64,000 nt of DNA from JAFAMB01 sp963775805 (lineage in GTDB: Bacteria; Verrucomicrobiota; Verrucomicrobiia; Chthoniobacterales; JAFAMB01): positions 2,232,001-2,296,000 of the forward strand of contig CAVZKG010000001.1 of assembly GCA_963775805.1 (NCBI GenBank), given 5' to 3'. Positions 10,032-17,608 of this stretch are shown here, piece by piece; within the stretch, counting starts at the first letter, position 1, and every line of letters starts with the position of its first letter. Under the pieces are notes generated by a model that was not told the origin of the DNA, made no database searches, and worked only from the letters and a program-made list of their open reading frames with translations. The position numbers and the translations under genes are program-made.

Positions 10032-10065
10032 GGTTATTCGCGCCTTCTGCCTTTCCTCCTGGCGC

Positions 10066-13000
10066 TCATTTTCCGCCCTGCATGGCCAAAACCAGCTGAC
10101 CGTGGTCGGGAAAACTGGGATTGTTTTCCAATCGCGCTACCTGCAGAGATCCAAGTTTGATTTGTCCTGCAGCCAGGTATTGAGTGGTATTCACCCCCTG
10201 AGGTTGAAACTGGGTGGCCGTCACCGACACCACGCCCGGCACGGATCGCGCCGCAGCGTAGACAGGGCTTAAATAAACGGTCTGTCCAAATGTGAAGTTG
10301 TCAGGATAGAACAAACCCTTTTGGCCGTTCGGCAAAATCTGGTTACCTAAAATCTGCAACAGTGATTGCTCGACTTGGCTCTGGAAATAACTCGGGTCGA
10401 CGCACACTTGCAGTTCGATTTGGAGCGAGACATACTGGGGGGATTCCAGTTTGAGATCCTGGCCGGCGAAACGGTAACGTTCCACGGTTTGTTTCAAAGA
10501 TTTTTGAAGGGTGGAACTCAGGTCACCGCCCCCTTTCGGTTCCACTGCGAGGAATATCGAGTACCAGCTCCCGGTCCAACGCAGCGACGCCACAGCCTGG
10601 TCCACCTGAGAATTGGCTTCTGCCACGGCTTCATAGTCTGCCATCGTCACAGACCTTTGGAGTGTGCTCGGCTCCTGGGAGAGAAACGCTTGGGGCGCCC
10701 GCCGCCTGATCTGATCGTTGGTCTCCGGATCCGTACCTCCACTCGCTGGAAGCGGATTAGTGCAAGATTGAATCCGGGCATCGGCAGCCGCGAGATAAAC
10801 CAGACTTTCCGCACCGACATTCCCCGCGGTTCCGTTACCAATCCGGTAGTTGGCGACGAACTGGGTTCCAGAGTCAGGTACCAGTCCGTTTGTTTGTCCG
10901 GATGTCGCACCTGGATCGAGAGGCGTTGCGAACCTCAATCTTGCGATACCGTCCGATTCGACTTCCACAACAAAGACTCGATCGGACTCGGCGCTTCCCA
11001 AGAGATCTTGCTCCGGGTTCCACTGCAGAGGAGTAGATCCATCGACGGGAGTCCCTTCCAATGTGATCTCCGGAACCGCATCGCTAGGATCGAAATCGGT
11101 AAGATCAGACGCGGCAAGACTCAGGTCTGGAGCCTGAGCGAAGCTTTTTACGGTGACTAATGGAGAATCGAACTGACTACCGATACTGACCAGTGCAAAA
11201 GGGGTCAGCGGCTCGACGATCACCTGCTCGAGCGGCACCGGCAGCGTGACACCCACGGCACCCGAGGAGGGGTAAAACACGATTTCAACGTTCAACGCCG
11301 TTGTTGCTTGCTCGTTCGAACCATGCGTCTCTTGTTCGATCTCTCGTGTCAAGACTCCAAACGCCTGAGGCCAATCCGCCGGCGCATTCGCTTGAAGCGT
11401 CAGAAACGTGACCGGCGGACTGTCATGGCTCTGCAGATTCAAAGTACCGGTGCTCGGAAGCGCAGTTGGCGCCGCCGGATAATTTGAAGGGGAGGTCCCG
11501 GGAGGGAGATAGTTTGAGGGAACGCGGATCAATCTCGAAAGAGAGTTGATTTGGAGAGCAACATAGTTCTGTCCTGTTGGATTGAATGAGAGATTTGTGA
11601 AACTCTCGAGAGTAATCGTCGTTAGCGTATCGCCGCTTTTCACCGGCGGGATGTAGACCACCGAGAGGTTAAAATTCCCGGAATTGGTTTGGTTCTTCTG
11701 AACGACGACACCAAAATATTGCGGCCATGCGGCCGGGTTGACCGCATCAATCAACAAGGAGATAAAACCGTTTGAGTCCGTTAAATCGATGGAACCATTC
11801 GGCCCAAAAACTTCCAAAGCCGGTGTAACCGGAATGCCTGCCAATGATTGGGGAACGGCCTGAGTGAGAGGGCTGTCCGGAATTTCCGGTCGAAAACGCG
11901 CAGGCAACCAAATGGTCGCCGCCGGATCGCACCGATTCGCAGCGGGATTTGGTGCCAACTTTAGTCGCGGCGCCGGCACGCTACCAAGGTTCGTCCCAGA
12001 AATTGAGAGGCCGTGGTCTGCTAAGACGACGTTTCCGAGCGCAACGCTTACGTTTGCTACACTCTGCACCGCACCGCTTGAATCTATATAGACGGATGAA
12101 ATACAAATCGGGAACGGTAGGGCATCCTCCTCAGCCCATTGTATTTCGGTGACAGCAGCGGGATTAGAGGGAGGAGATTGTGTCGCGGAAACGGAGTTTC
12201 CGTTCTGGTCAAAAAGCGGGTCAACCAACGGCTGGCCGTTGGCATTGGTCGTAGCTACCTGGGTTAGCCTGACAGCGCACCGATGGCGGAGATCTGCGTC
12301 CGCCGGATCTCCGGTTTGCGGCCCGATTACCTCTTGGAAAATCAACACGTCACCGGGCTTCAGATTTGGATAGGAACCGTTGAGTGTCGCTTCCACGGCG
12401 CCCTGCGGCAGGCAGCAGGCAGTGTTGCCCCACGTATAAAAAGCAATCTGATTATGAGCCTCGTATAACAGAGCATCCTGCATCGGCTGAAAAACCTGGA
12501 CGCCGATCAATAAGGCGGCCTCTTCGTTGCCGGCGCCGACGGCAAGACTGGAAGGCATACCCGGCGCATAAGTGTAGAAACGCGTCACATTACGATCGAG
12601 GAAGACTGCATCGTCGTTATCGGCTGCGACAGTCAGTCGCATCCAGGTCCTGGCGTTGCAGCCATCGTGGATGTGGTAGTCCACCAGACGCGCGTGGCGT
12701 CTTAGCGACACTCGGCTGCGTGCAGTCTCGATGTAGGCTTCGGTCGCGATCGCATCCTGCTGATAGCTCAGATAATCGCACCGGTAGGCGATCAGTTCGG
12801 CCAGAGCTACTCCCAGATCTGCTTCAGTGGCGCCGCCCCAAGCCGGCAAAAGCTGATTTAGCCGGTCCAGAATAAGCGTGCGAAAAGTACCGTAATCCTT
12901 AGCTAGATAGTTTATCGGCGGCGGCGTGAGTTGGTTTTGACTACAATCGGGAGGCTGAGGATTGCAGTCAAAATCAGGTCCACAATCAACCTTGAATGAG

Positions 13001-13464
13001 AACTTTATTTCGGCCAACTGCGGATCGAAGCCATCCAGGACCGATGTGACGTCGAAAGCGCTCCCTGTTGCCTGGGCCGTCGAACTTACGAGACGCAGAA
13101 CGTATGTAGAAAAATCTCCTGATTTGTTAGTATGCACCACCAGCACGTTCTGCTGGGGTGCTGGCGCTGAGGAAACGGATGTGACGGTGACATCTGTGAT
13201 GCTTTCACCGCCCTCAATCATTACGTTGTCAGGCGTCAACGCGGAAGGAGCCGGTTTCAGGCAATGAATAAAAAGAGTTTGCTGCGCGGTAGCAGTTAGT
13301 TGAGGTGGGCTTCCTGGCTGTGGAGGACTAGCAAGCAGCGGAGGGCTTGTTGTCGCGCCCCATTCTTGCTCCTCCACCTCCAAATAATCGATTCCGTTTA
13401 GCGCGATCGTGGGATTTTCCAGAATCGCGCTCTTCCGTTTGAGATTGCAACAGCTGTAAATCAT
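10066..13464 (-). CDS. eCIS baseplate J-like wedge protein (first copy)
   Basis: A 1132-residue Afp11/gpJ-type baseplate protein. The early region has NYLAKDYGTFRTLILDRLNQ (about 185-204) and the stretch TEADLGVALAELIAYRCDYL; the C-terminal third holds the baseplate J core (DQIRRRAPQAFLSQEPSTLQ, TMADYEAVAEANSQV). Residues about 557-658 and 672-755 are two copies of a beta module (AAWPQYFGVVV...FNLSVVYIPP...LESFTNLSF) that also occurs three times in the sheath protein of this operon, and SPPVTFLTLQA is identical in both proteins. That insertion makes it larger than usual. It overlaps the gp25 gene by ATGA. Confidence 0.85.
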   Translation of the reverse strand: MIYSCCNLKRKSAILENPTIALNGIDYLEVEEQEWGATTSPPLLASPPQPGSPPQLTATAQQTLFIHCLKPAPSALTPDNVMIEGGESITDVTVTSVSSAPAPQQNVLVVHTNKSGDFSTYVLRLVSSTAQATGSAFDVTSVLDGFDPQLAEIKFSFKVDCGPDFDCNPQPPDCSQNQLTPPPINYLAKDYGTFRTLILDRLNQLLPAWGGATEADLGVALAELIAYRCDYLSYQQDAIATEAYIETARSRVSLRRHARLVDYHIHDGCNARTWMRLTVAADNDDAVFLDRNVTRFYTYAPGMPSSLAVGAGNEEAALLIGVQVFQPMQDALLYEAHNQIAFYTWGNTACCLPQGAVEATLNGSYPNLKPGDVLIFQEVIGPQTGDPADADLRHRCAVRLTQVATTNANGQPLVDPLFDQNGNSVSATQSPPSNPAAVTEIQWAEEDALPFPICISSVYIDSSGAVQSVANVSVALGNVVLADHGLSISGTNLGSVPAPRLKLAPNPAANRCDPAATIWLPARFRPEIPDSPLTQAVPQSLAGIPVTPALEVFGPNGSIDLTDSNGFISLLIDAVNPAAWPQYFGVVVQKNQTNSGNFNLSVVYIPPVKSGDTLTTITLESFTNLSFNPTGQNYVALQINSLSRLIRVPSNYLPPGTSPSNYPAAPTALPSTGTLNLQSHDSPPVTFLTLQANAPADWPQAFGVLTREIEQETHGSNEQATTALNVEIVFYPSSGAVGVTLPVPLEQVIVEPLTPFALVSIGSQFDSPLVTVKSFAQAPDLSLAASDLTDFDPSDAVPEITLEGTPVDGSTPLQWNPEQDLLGSAESDRVFVVEVESDGIARLRFATPLDPGATSGQTNGLVPDSGTQFVANYRIGNGTAGNVGAESLVYLAAADARIQSCTNPLPASGGTDPETNDQIRRRAPQAFLSQEPSTLQRSVTMADYEAVAEANSQVDQAVASLRWTGSWYSIFLAVEPKGGGDLSSTLQKSLKQTVERYRFAGQDLKLESPQYVSLQIELQVCVDPSYFQSQVEQSLLQILGNQILPNGQKGLFYPDNFTFGQTVYLSPVYAAARSVPGVVSVTATQFQPQGVNTTQYLAAGQIKLGSLQVARLENNPSFPDHGQLVLAMQGGK

Positions 13465-13820
13465 GTGCTTACCGGGTAAACGAAGGTCTGCACCTGAGTG
13501 ACGTCAGTGGACAGGAGGGTGTAGGTGACCGTGACTGTCAGGATTGCGTCCTGGGCCGAAACAACAACCGACTGAATTTTGACTGAACTCCCTAACCATT
13601 TCTGCAAGGCGCCCTGCACCGCGAACTGCGTGGCTGCGGCCATTTCCATGCTCGTCGGCGCGAAAGCAAGCTGCAACAGGCCGCTGCCGAAATCCGGCAT
13701 GTTGACTCGTTCGCCCGGGGATGTGAACAACACCTGCTCCACGAGTTGGGCGATGTATTCGTTCGAAGGGTCCAACGTGCGGCCCCGCCCATCGAACTGA
13801 TATGGGAAGTTAACATTCAT
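13461..13820 (-). CDS. eCIS gp25/gpW-like baseplate wedge protein
   Basis: A 119-residue protein of the T4 gp25/P2 gpW lysozyme-like family (Afp9 equivalent). It begins MNVNFPYQFDGRGRTLDPSN and contains EQVLFTSPGERVNMPDFGSG, the conserved Pro-Gly-Glu-Arg and Phe-Gly core that nucleates the baseplate wedge and contacts the sheath. Length is normal for the family. It shares ATGA with the next baseplate J gene, so stoichiometric translation is likely. Confidence 0.9.
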   Translation of the reverse strand: MNVNFPYQFDGRGRTLDPSNEYIAQLVEQVLFTSPGERVNMPDFGSGLLQLAFAPTSMEMAAATQFAVQGALQKWLGSSVKIQSVVVSAQDAILTVTVTYTLLSTDVTQVQTFVYPVST

Positions 13821-13877
13821 CGGTTGTTAGTCCGGGCTCAGAAGAACTCTGTGGGTGCGGCCCCGAATGGCATCGAT

Positions 13878-14198
13878 TCAGGTAGCAATCACTCGCGTTT
13901 GGGCCTGTACCGGCATGAGCGGGGTGCCAGTCGGCACACAAGTGGCCATGCCGGTCATTATCGCGACCGGCTGACCTTCCGATAACACTTGCACCGCTCC
14001 GACGACCCATTGCGCGGTGACGCATGGACCGTTACCCGCCGGCGGAACAAAGGCGCATCCAGCAATTGAGTAGGGAGCTGCAATCGTGGCAATAGGCATT
14101 CCCGACACCATCACACGTACGCTCGGAACAGTCGGAATGGCTTGTCCCCCGTGCGCACAAAGGACAGTTGCCCCCATATGCAGAATCGGTCCGGGCAT
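13878..14198 (-). CDS. eCIS PAAR-like spike tip protein
   Basis: A 106-residue PAAR/DUF4280-like protein (Afp10 equivalent) expected to cap the spike. It starts MPGPILHMGATVLCAHGGQA, followed by three repeated VTVDGMP-like hairpins (VRVMVSGMPIAT, VQVLSEGQPVAIM) and ends CVPTGTPLMPVQAQTRVI. Cys-14, His-16 and the Cys residues in AGCAF, GPCVT and TCVPT could hold the tip metal; the direct PAAR triplets are degenerate. It is two bases downstream of the gp5-like spike gene, the usual spike-tip pairing. Confidence 0.85.
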   Translation of the reverse strand: MPGPILHMGATVLCAHGGQAIPTVPSVRVMVSGMPIATIAAPYSIAGCAFVPPAGNGPCVTAQWVVGAVQVLSEGQPVAIMTGMATCVPTGTPLMPVQAQTRVIAT

Positions 14199-14200
14199 TT

Positions 14201-14752
14201 TTATATCACCGTCAACGCGTCGATGTTAATCGCTACGGCCGGACCGACGAGGGTGATCGTCGCGCCCTGACCATTACTGATATAGATCCCCGTCTCGTTT
14301 ACGACGATCATCGCCCCACTGACACTCTTGAGAACAATTCCGCCGCTGACGGGCGAAGGCGGAGCGTCGCTTACCATCACCATGTTCTGGCCGGTCGTTT
14401 GCAAAAGAATGTTTTGCCCTGGCGGAATGGCTGGCGGTGCGTTGGCAAAAATTGGAACGTCGGCGACAAGTCCCCAGAATCCTCCGGTCCAGATGGGGTA
14501 GTCCGGATCCCCTTGCTCAAATTCGACCCAGACCTGGGAACCAATTGGCGGCACGATAAAGCAGCCAGACTGGATCCCGGCTGCAGGAACACATGGCATC
14601 GCCCAACTCGACGGAATTTCTCCCAGAACATCCGGGACCTGCACCAATACGCGGCCGATCTGTTCAGGATCCAGATTTTCGACGACCAGTCCCCGGTATT
14701 TGCCATAGAAACGCTCGGGAGAGCCATTCGATGAAGAATCTTGATCACTCAT
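14201..14752 (-). CDS. eCIS gp5/VgrG-like spike protein
   Basis: A 183-residue baseplate V/gp5 OB-fold spike protein. Diagnostic segments are GKYRGLVVENLDPEQIGRVL, VPDVLGEIPSSWAMPCVPAA and the VWVEFEQGDPDYPIWTGGFW OB-fold signature. The C-terminal part (LLQTTGQNMVMVSDAP onward) matches the start of a triple-stranded beta helix that is much shorter than in VgrG. In T6SS VgrG and in Afp8 the hub and spike are one polypeptide; here they are split, with the gpD-like hub encoded immediately upstream and overlapping by ATGA. Confidence 0.88.
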   Translation of the reverse strand: MSDQDSSSNGSPERFYGKYRGLVVENLDPEQIGRVLVQVPDVLGEIPSSWAMPCVPAAGIQSGCFIVPPIGSQVWVEFEQGDPDYPIWTGGFWGLVADVPIFANAPPAIPPGQNILLQTTGQNMVMVSDAPPSPVSGGIVLKSVSGAMIVVNETGIYISNGQGATITLVGPAVAINIDALTVI

Positions 14753-15897
14753 ACATTCACTGTCGGGACGGTCGAGACCAGACCGTTCCGGGTTAGAGTG
14801 AAGTCCTGCTTATATTCTCCCCGCTTGATCTTATGAGTGACGCTCTTCACATAGTAAAGGCCGTCAAATGCCGGGCCTGCCCCGCGCACACCGACCAGCT
14901 GTCGCGCCTTCAGGATCCCTCCGTAGCGTGTTACATCGAGGCTGCCTACGCATGAGACTGCTTCCGCGTTCTTAGCAGCCGCAGCCAGACCCATCATAAT
15001 CGCCTGTGGGATCGGTCTTTTGGCAAGGTCCTTCCGTAGAGGTGACAAGTCAGGCGGTATGAGGTTGGTCGGCAATGGCGGAATCAGACCGAGTGGCGGA
15101 TTGAGCGGCGTGATTGGAGGCAATGGAATTGGAATGCTGACGCCCGTTTCCGAGATGTAAGTGTAAATCAAAGGAATTTTGTTCTGCTCCTGGTTGAATG
15201 AGAAATGCAGACTCTCCACGTTGGTATAAGCGTCCATGTCAGCGCTTAAAGCAGCCTGCGCCGCGCCGACCTTGATCTGAGGTCCCCAATAAGCCTTGCT
15301 CATCCCTGGCGATGGACCCGGATCGATGTAAAAAACGTAACCGGCCTCATCCGCCAGAGATCGGATATACTGAAGATCCGTACCTTGTTGACACGGGATC
15401 TGATCGATTGGCAGAGGGACGAAAAGCAAGACGCTTGGGATGACAAGGGGTACAACGCCGAATAGTGCGTACTTGAGCAATAGAAGTGCCACGCGAGCTT
15501 CCGCGGGGAGCGCCGGGAAAGGAAAGCCGGTCATTTTTGATTTGTCCATTAAGACGGTCAGATCCTTTCCCATGATGGTGAGTGTGGAATTGGAACCTTT
15601 GTCACCGGGAGAAATGTGATTCTCAGTGATTACGCCATCGATCAGCACGTTGCTTACGCCATTGACGGTGGCCACAATGACAACGCGCATGAACAAAAGC
15701 GGCATCGTTCCTCCGGTCAGCAGGAACAGAATCTGCAAAGGCGACTGTTTATCGATGCTGAATGTTAGTTTGAAACCGCTCTGGCCCACGTCTAACACTT
15801 TTACCTCGACCTCGGCCAGGGCGTCGAGCACCGGCCTGGGCGCCGTCAAAGGGATGACCGGGCCGATCATCAGACTCAACTGGACGCTGCTAAGCAC
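14749..15897 (-). CDS. eCIS gpD-like central hub protein
   Basis: A 382-residue phage late control gene D/gp27-like hub protein (N-terminal half of Afp8/VgrG). Visible features include VEVKVLDVGQSGFKLTFSID, STLTIMGKDLTVLMDKSK, RSLADEAGYVFYIDPG and the C-terminal RQLVGVRGAGPAFDGLYYVK...HKIKRGEYKQDFTLTRNG, the strands that trimerise under the tube. A proline-rich insert (IPIPLPPITPLNPPLGLIPP, about 250-275) is unusual and probably a flexible loop. It overlaps the LysM gene by eight bases and the spike gene by four. Confidence 0.85.
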   Translation of the reverse strand: MLSSVQLSLMIGPVIPLTAPRPVLDALAEVEVKVLDVGQSGFKLTFSIDKQSPLQILFLLTGGTMPLLFMRVVIVATVNGVSNVLIDGVITENHISPGDKGSNSTLTIMGKDLTVLMDKSKMTGFPFPALPAEARVALLLLKYALFGVVPLVIPSVLLFVPLPIDQIPCQQGTDLQYIRSLADEAGYVFYIDPGPSPGMSKAYWGPQIKVGAAQAALSADMDAYTNVESLHFSFNQEQNKIPLIYTYISETGVSIPIPLPPITPLNPPLGLIPPLPTNLIPPDLSPLRKDLAKRPIPQAIMMGLAAAAKNAEAVSCVGSLDVTRYGGILKARQLVGVRGAGPAFDGLYYVKSVTHKIKRGEYKQDFTLTRNGLVSTVPTVNV

Positions 15898-16261
15898 CTA
15901 CCATTCCTCCGGGTACGCCTTGCGGCATCGTGATGTTCAGGACTGTTCCGGGGCTCTTTACCAGCTCGTTGGGTCGGATGGCTCCATTAGCGTCGCAGAT
16001 GAGCCAGAAGATCAACGGATCCCCGAGATATTTCGCAGCCAGAAGATCAAGTCGATCTCCTTGTGCGACTGTGTGCTGAGCGATGGCGGCGTAATTTGGA
16101 GCTCCCGGCTGCGGCACAATGCGCCGCGCCAGGTAGGTAAAGCTCTGACCGTTGGGAGCGGTGTAGGAAAGTGTGCTCGAACCATAATAACGGCTGTCTG
16201 TTGGGAAGGTGACCGCCGGGACCACCCCCATTTGAATAAGCGTTTGCAGCGGATAATTCAT
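15890..16261 (-). CDS. eCIS LysM-like tail adaptor (gpX type)
   Basis: A 123-residue protein with a LysM-like fold, residues about 69-112 (HTVAQGDRLDLLAAKYLGD, then FWLICDANGAIRPNEL), as in P2 gpX and Afp7-type adaptors that join the tube to the hub. The N-terminal part (YYGSSTLSYTAPNGQSFTYL) is beta-rich. The gene overlaps the upstream tube-adaptor gene by ATGA and the hub gene by eight bases, placing it between tube and hub in both gene order and expected structure. Confidence 0.8.
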   Translation of the reverse strand: MNYPLQTLIQMGVVPAVTFPTDSRYYGSSTLSYTAPNGQSFTYLARRIVPQPGAPNYAAIAQHTVAQGDRLDLLAAKYLGDPLIFWLICDANGAIRPNELVKSPGTVLNITMPQGVPGGMVGA

Positions 16262-16920
16262 GGCAAGCTTCCGAGACCGAGGACCGAGATCGCCACATTG
16301 GGCACCAGGGACGCCAATTGTTCTTTGTTACTTAGGTAGGTCATGAAAATGTGTCCCCCGGGATGGTCAAATCCGAGATCGTCAACATTCAGGACTCGCA
16401 TACCTAGACTGACCTTTGCACGAATAGGGTTCAGGTTCGGATCGAATGCTTCCTCCGTGACGGAGAATTCTGTTAGTCGTACAGGAACTACGCGGCTCCT
16501 GCTCCAGACGAAAAGGGTCAGCGGTTGCTCGAGCGGGATGATTTCGAGCGTGCCATTGTTAGCCATGTTGTTATCGGCTTCCAGTGTCTCAACCGTCGGG
16601 TTAATCAACATTTCCAACTGAGCCAATTGGGGGTGGAGACCATACTGGACGGTTGTCGGGTTCTGCCTCGGAAATTCCAGCTGATCTGTTGCGTCCAGCT
16701 CCGCTTCAACCTTGAAGGTTTCAATCGCGGGTCCGCGCAATCGCAGCGCATCGACGCGTACACCATCTTGACCGCCTGGTAGCGCTTGAATCTGAAGCGT
16801 CCGGCTTAAGGAATCGGGGTTGTATTGTAAGGCTATCACGCTCTGCACCGCGGAGGTGTCCGGGTCCATGGTGACAATGCCGCCTTTGACTAAGCGCGGG
16901 GAATTCGGAAAGCCGGTCAT
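16258..16920 (-). CDS. eCIS tube-initiation protein (CIS_tube domain)
   Basis: A 220-residue protein with the contractile-injection tube N-terminal domain: ALQYNPDSLSRTLQIQALP (about 30-48), AIETFKVEAELDATDQLE and QLEMLINP. The latter half (PLTLFVWSRSRVVPVRLTEF, then SVTEEAFDPNLNPIRAKVSL) is typical of Afp7/gp53-like tube adaptors that form the first ring on the hub. Length is normal. The gene starts the ATGA-linked hub block, 64 bases after the small conserved eCIS gene. Confidence 0.85.
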   Translation of the reverse strand: MTGFPNSPRLVKGGIVTMDPDTSAVQSVIALQYNPDSLSRTLQIQALPGGQDGVRVDALRLRGPAIETFKVEAELDATDQLEFPRQNPTTVQYGLHPQLAQLEMLINPTVETLEADNNMANNGTLEIIPLEQPLTLFVWSRSRVVPVRLTEFSVTEEAFDPNLNPIRAKVSLGMRVLNVDDLGFDHPGGHIFMTYLSNKEQLASLVPNVAISVLGLGSLP

Positions 16921-16984
16921 GCGATTCCGTTCTTCACTTGTGGATGAGCAGCACCGGGCGCAGCAGAATAAAGCAGAGCGCTTT

Positions 16985-17266
16985 TCACGGATTCAACCCT
17001 TTTCCGATTGCAAGGCCAATGCGCGCGCCGAGATTTCTACCGCCCGAAGTTCCCGTTGAAAATGGAATTTGACCTAACTTCAAGACCGGCGTGTGGTGAG
17101 TTCGAGCCCAGGCCGCACGGGTCGAAGGGTTGGCGAGCACATGCCGTAACTCCGCTTGAAGCCCTTCCAAAAGAGCGCCTCGGCAGGCGGGTTCGAATCC
17201 GCGCAGGACAAACTGGTCAATCGTGACGGTGATTCGGCTCATCTCTTTTGGATTCTTGTCAGGCAA
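16985..17266 (-). CDS. Small conserved eCIS-associated protein
   Basis: A 93-residue protein (85 if started at the internal ATG at 17242). The line RITVTIDQFVLRGFEPACR followed by ALLEGLQAELRHVLANP, and a Gly-rich basic end (GARIGLAIGKGLNP), match a short protein I recognise from many eCIS clusters, usually next to the DUF4157 gene, as here. Its biochemical role is unknown; the C-terminus could be a short amphipathic or membrane-active segment. The TTG start has no convincing ribosome-binding site, while the ATG at 17242 is directly preceded by AAAAGAG. Confidence 0.7.
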   Translation of the reverse strand: MPDKNPKEMSRITVTIDQFVLRGFEPACRGALLEGLQAELRHVLANPSTRAAWARTHHTPVLKLGQIPFSTGTSGGRNLGARIGLAIGKGLNP

Positions 17267-17356
17267 TCCGGCATTCCCTATCTGTTACAGCTCACGATCC
17301 CGCTGGCTCTGCCCTCCGGCGTTTGCAAGAACGCATCTTGGGTGGTGCCCACCTGG

Positions 17357-17578
17357 TCAACCAACTGGCAGCTTTGCGCGTTCATTTGATTGAACATGGC
17401 GGTTATGACCCTGCGGTCGGCCGGAGCCGGACGTGTAGGCCAACGCGTCGATGGCTCGAGCCGATTCTGCTGCCTGCTCATCGGTGTGCAATTTTACCCG
17501 ACTGAAATCATACCCGAATCGATGCTCAAACCGGTCACGGATATTTTGGCCCAGAGGCTCTCCTGGAGAGTTCAGCAC
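17357..17578 (-). pseudogene. Truncated DUF4157 (eCIS-core) domain
   Basis: This 73-residue reading frame contains the first half of the DUF4157 domain that marks eCIS loci: LNSPGEPLGQNIRDRFEHRF, GYDFSRVKLHTDEQAAESAR and AIDALAYT. The usual continuation (VFG.G, then HELTHVVQQ with the metalloprotease HExxH) is absent in all three frames, and the frame ends after about 25 unrelated residues. It starts at a GTG only 31 bases after the ATPase stop and in the same frame as the ATPase. It could be a remnant of a longer effector or a functional mini-protein retaining only the recognition half. I call it degraded because the catalytic part is missing. Confidence 0.7.
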
Positions 17579-17608
17579 TTCAGCCCGTTTCCCGTTTCCA
17601 ATTCCGAC

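Noticed and set aside
17278..17481. 67-codon minus-strand frame overlapping the DUF4157 remnant
   Set aside because: It could have been the frameshifted second half of DUF4157, but it lacks the HExxH motif and any match to the domain.
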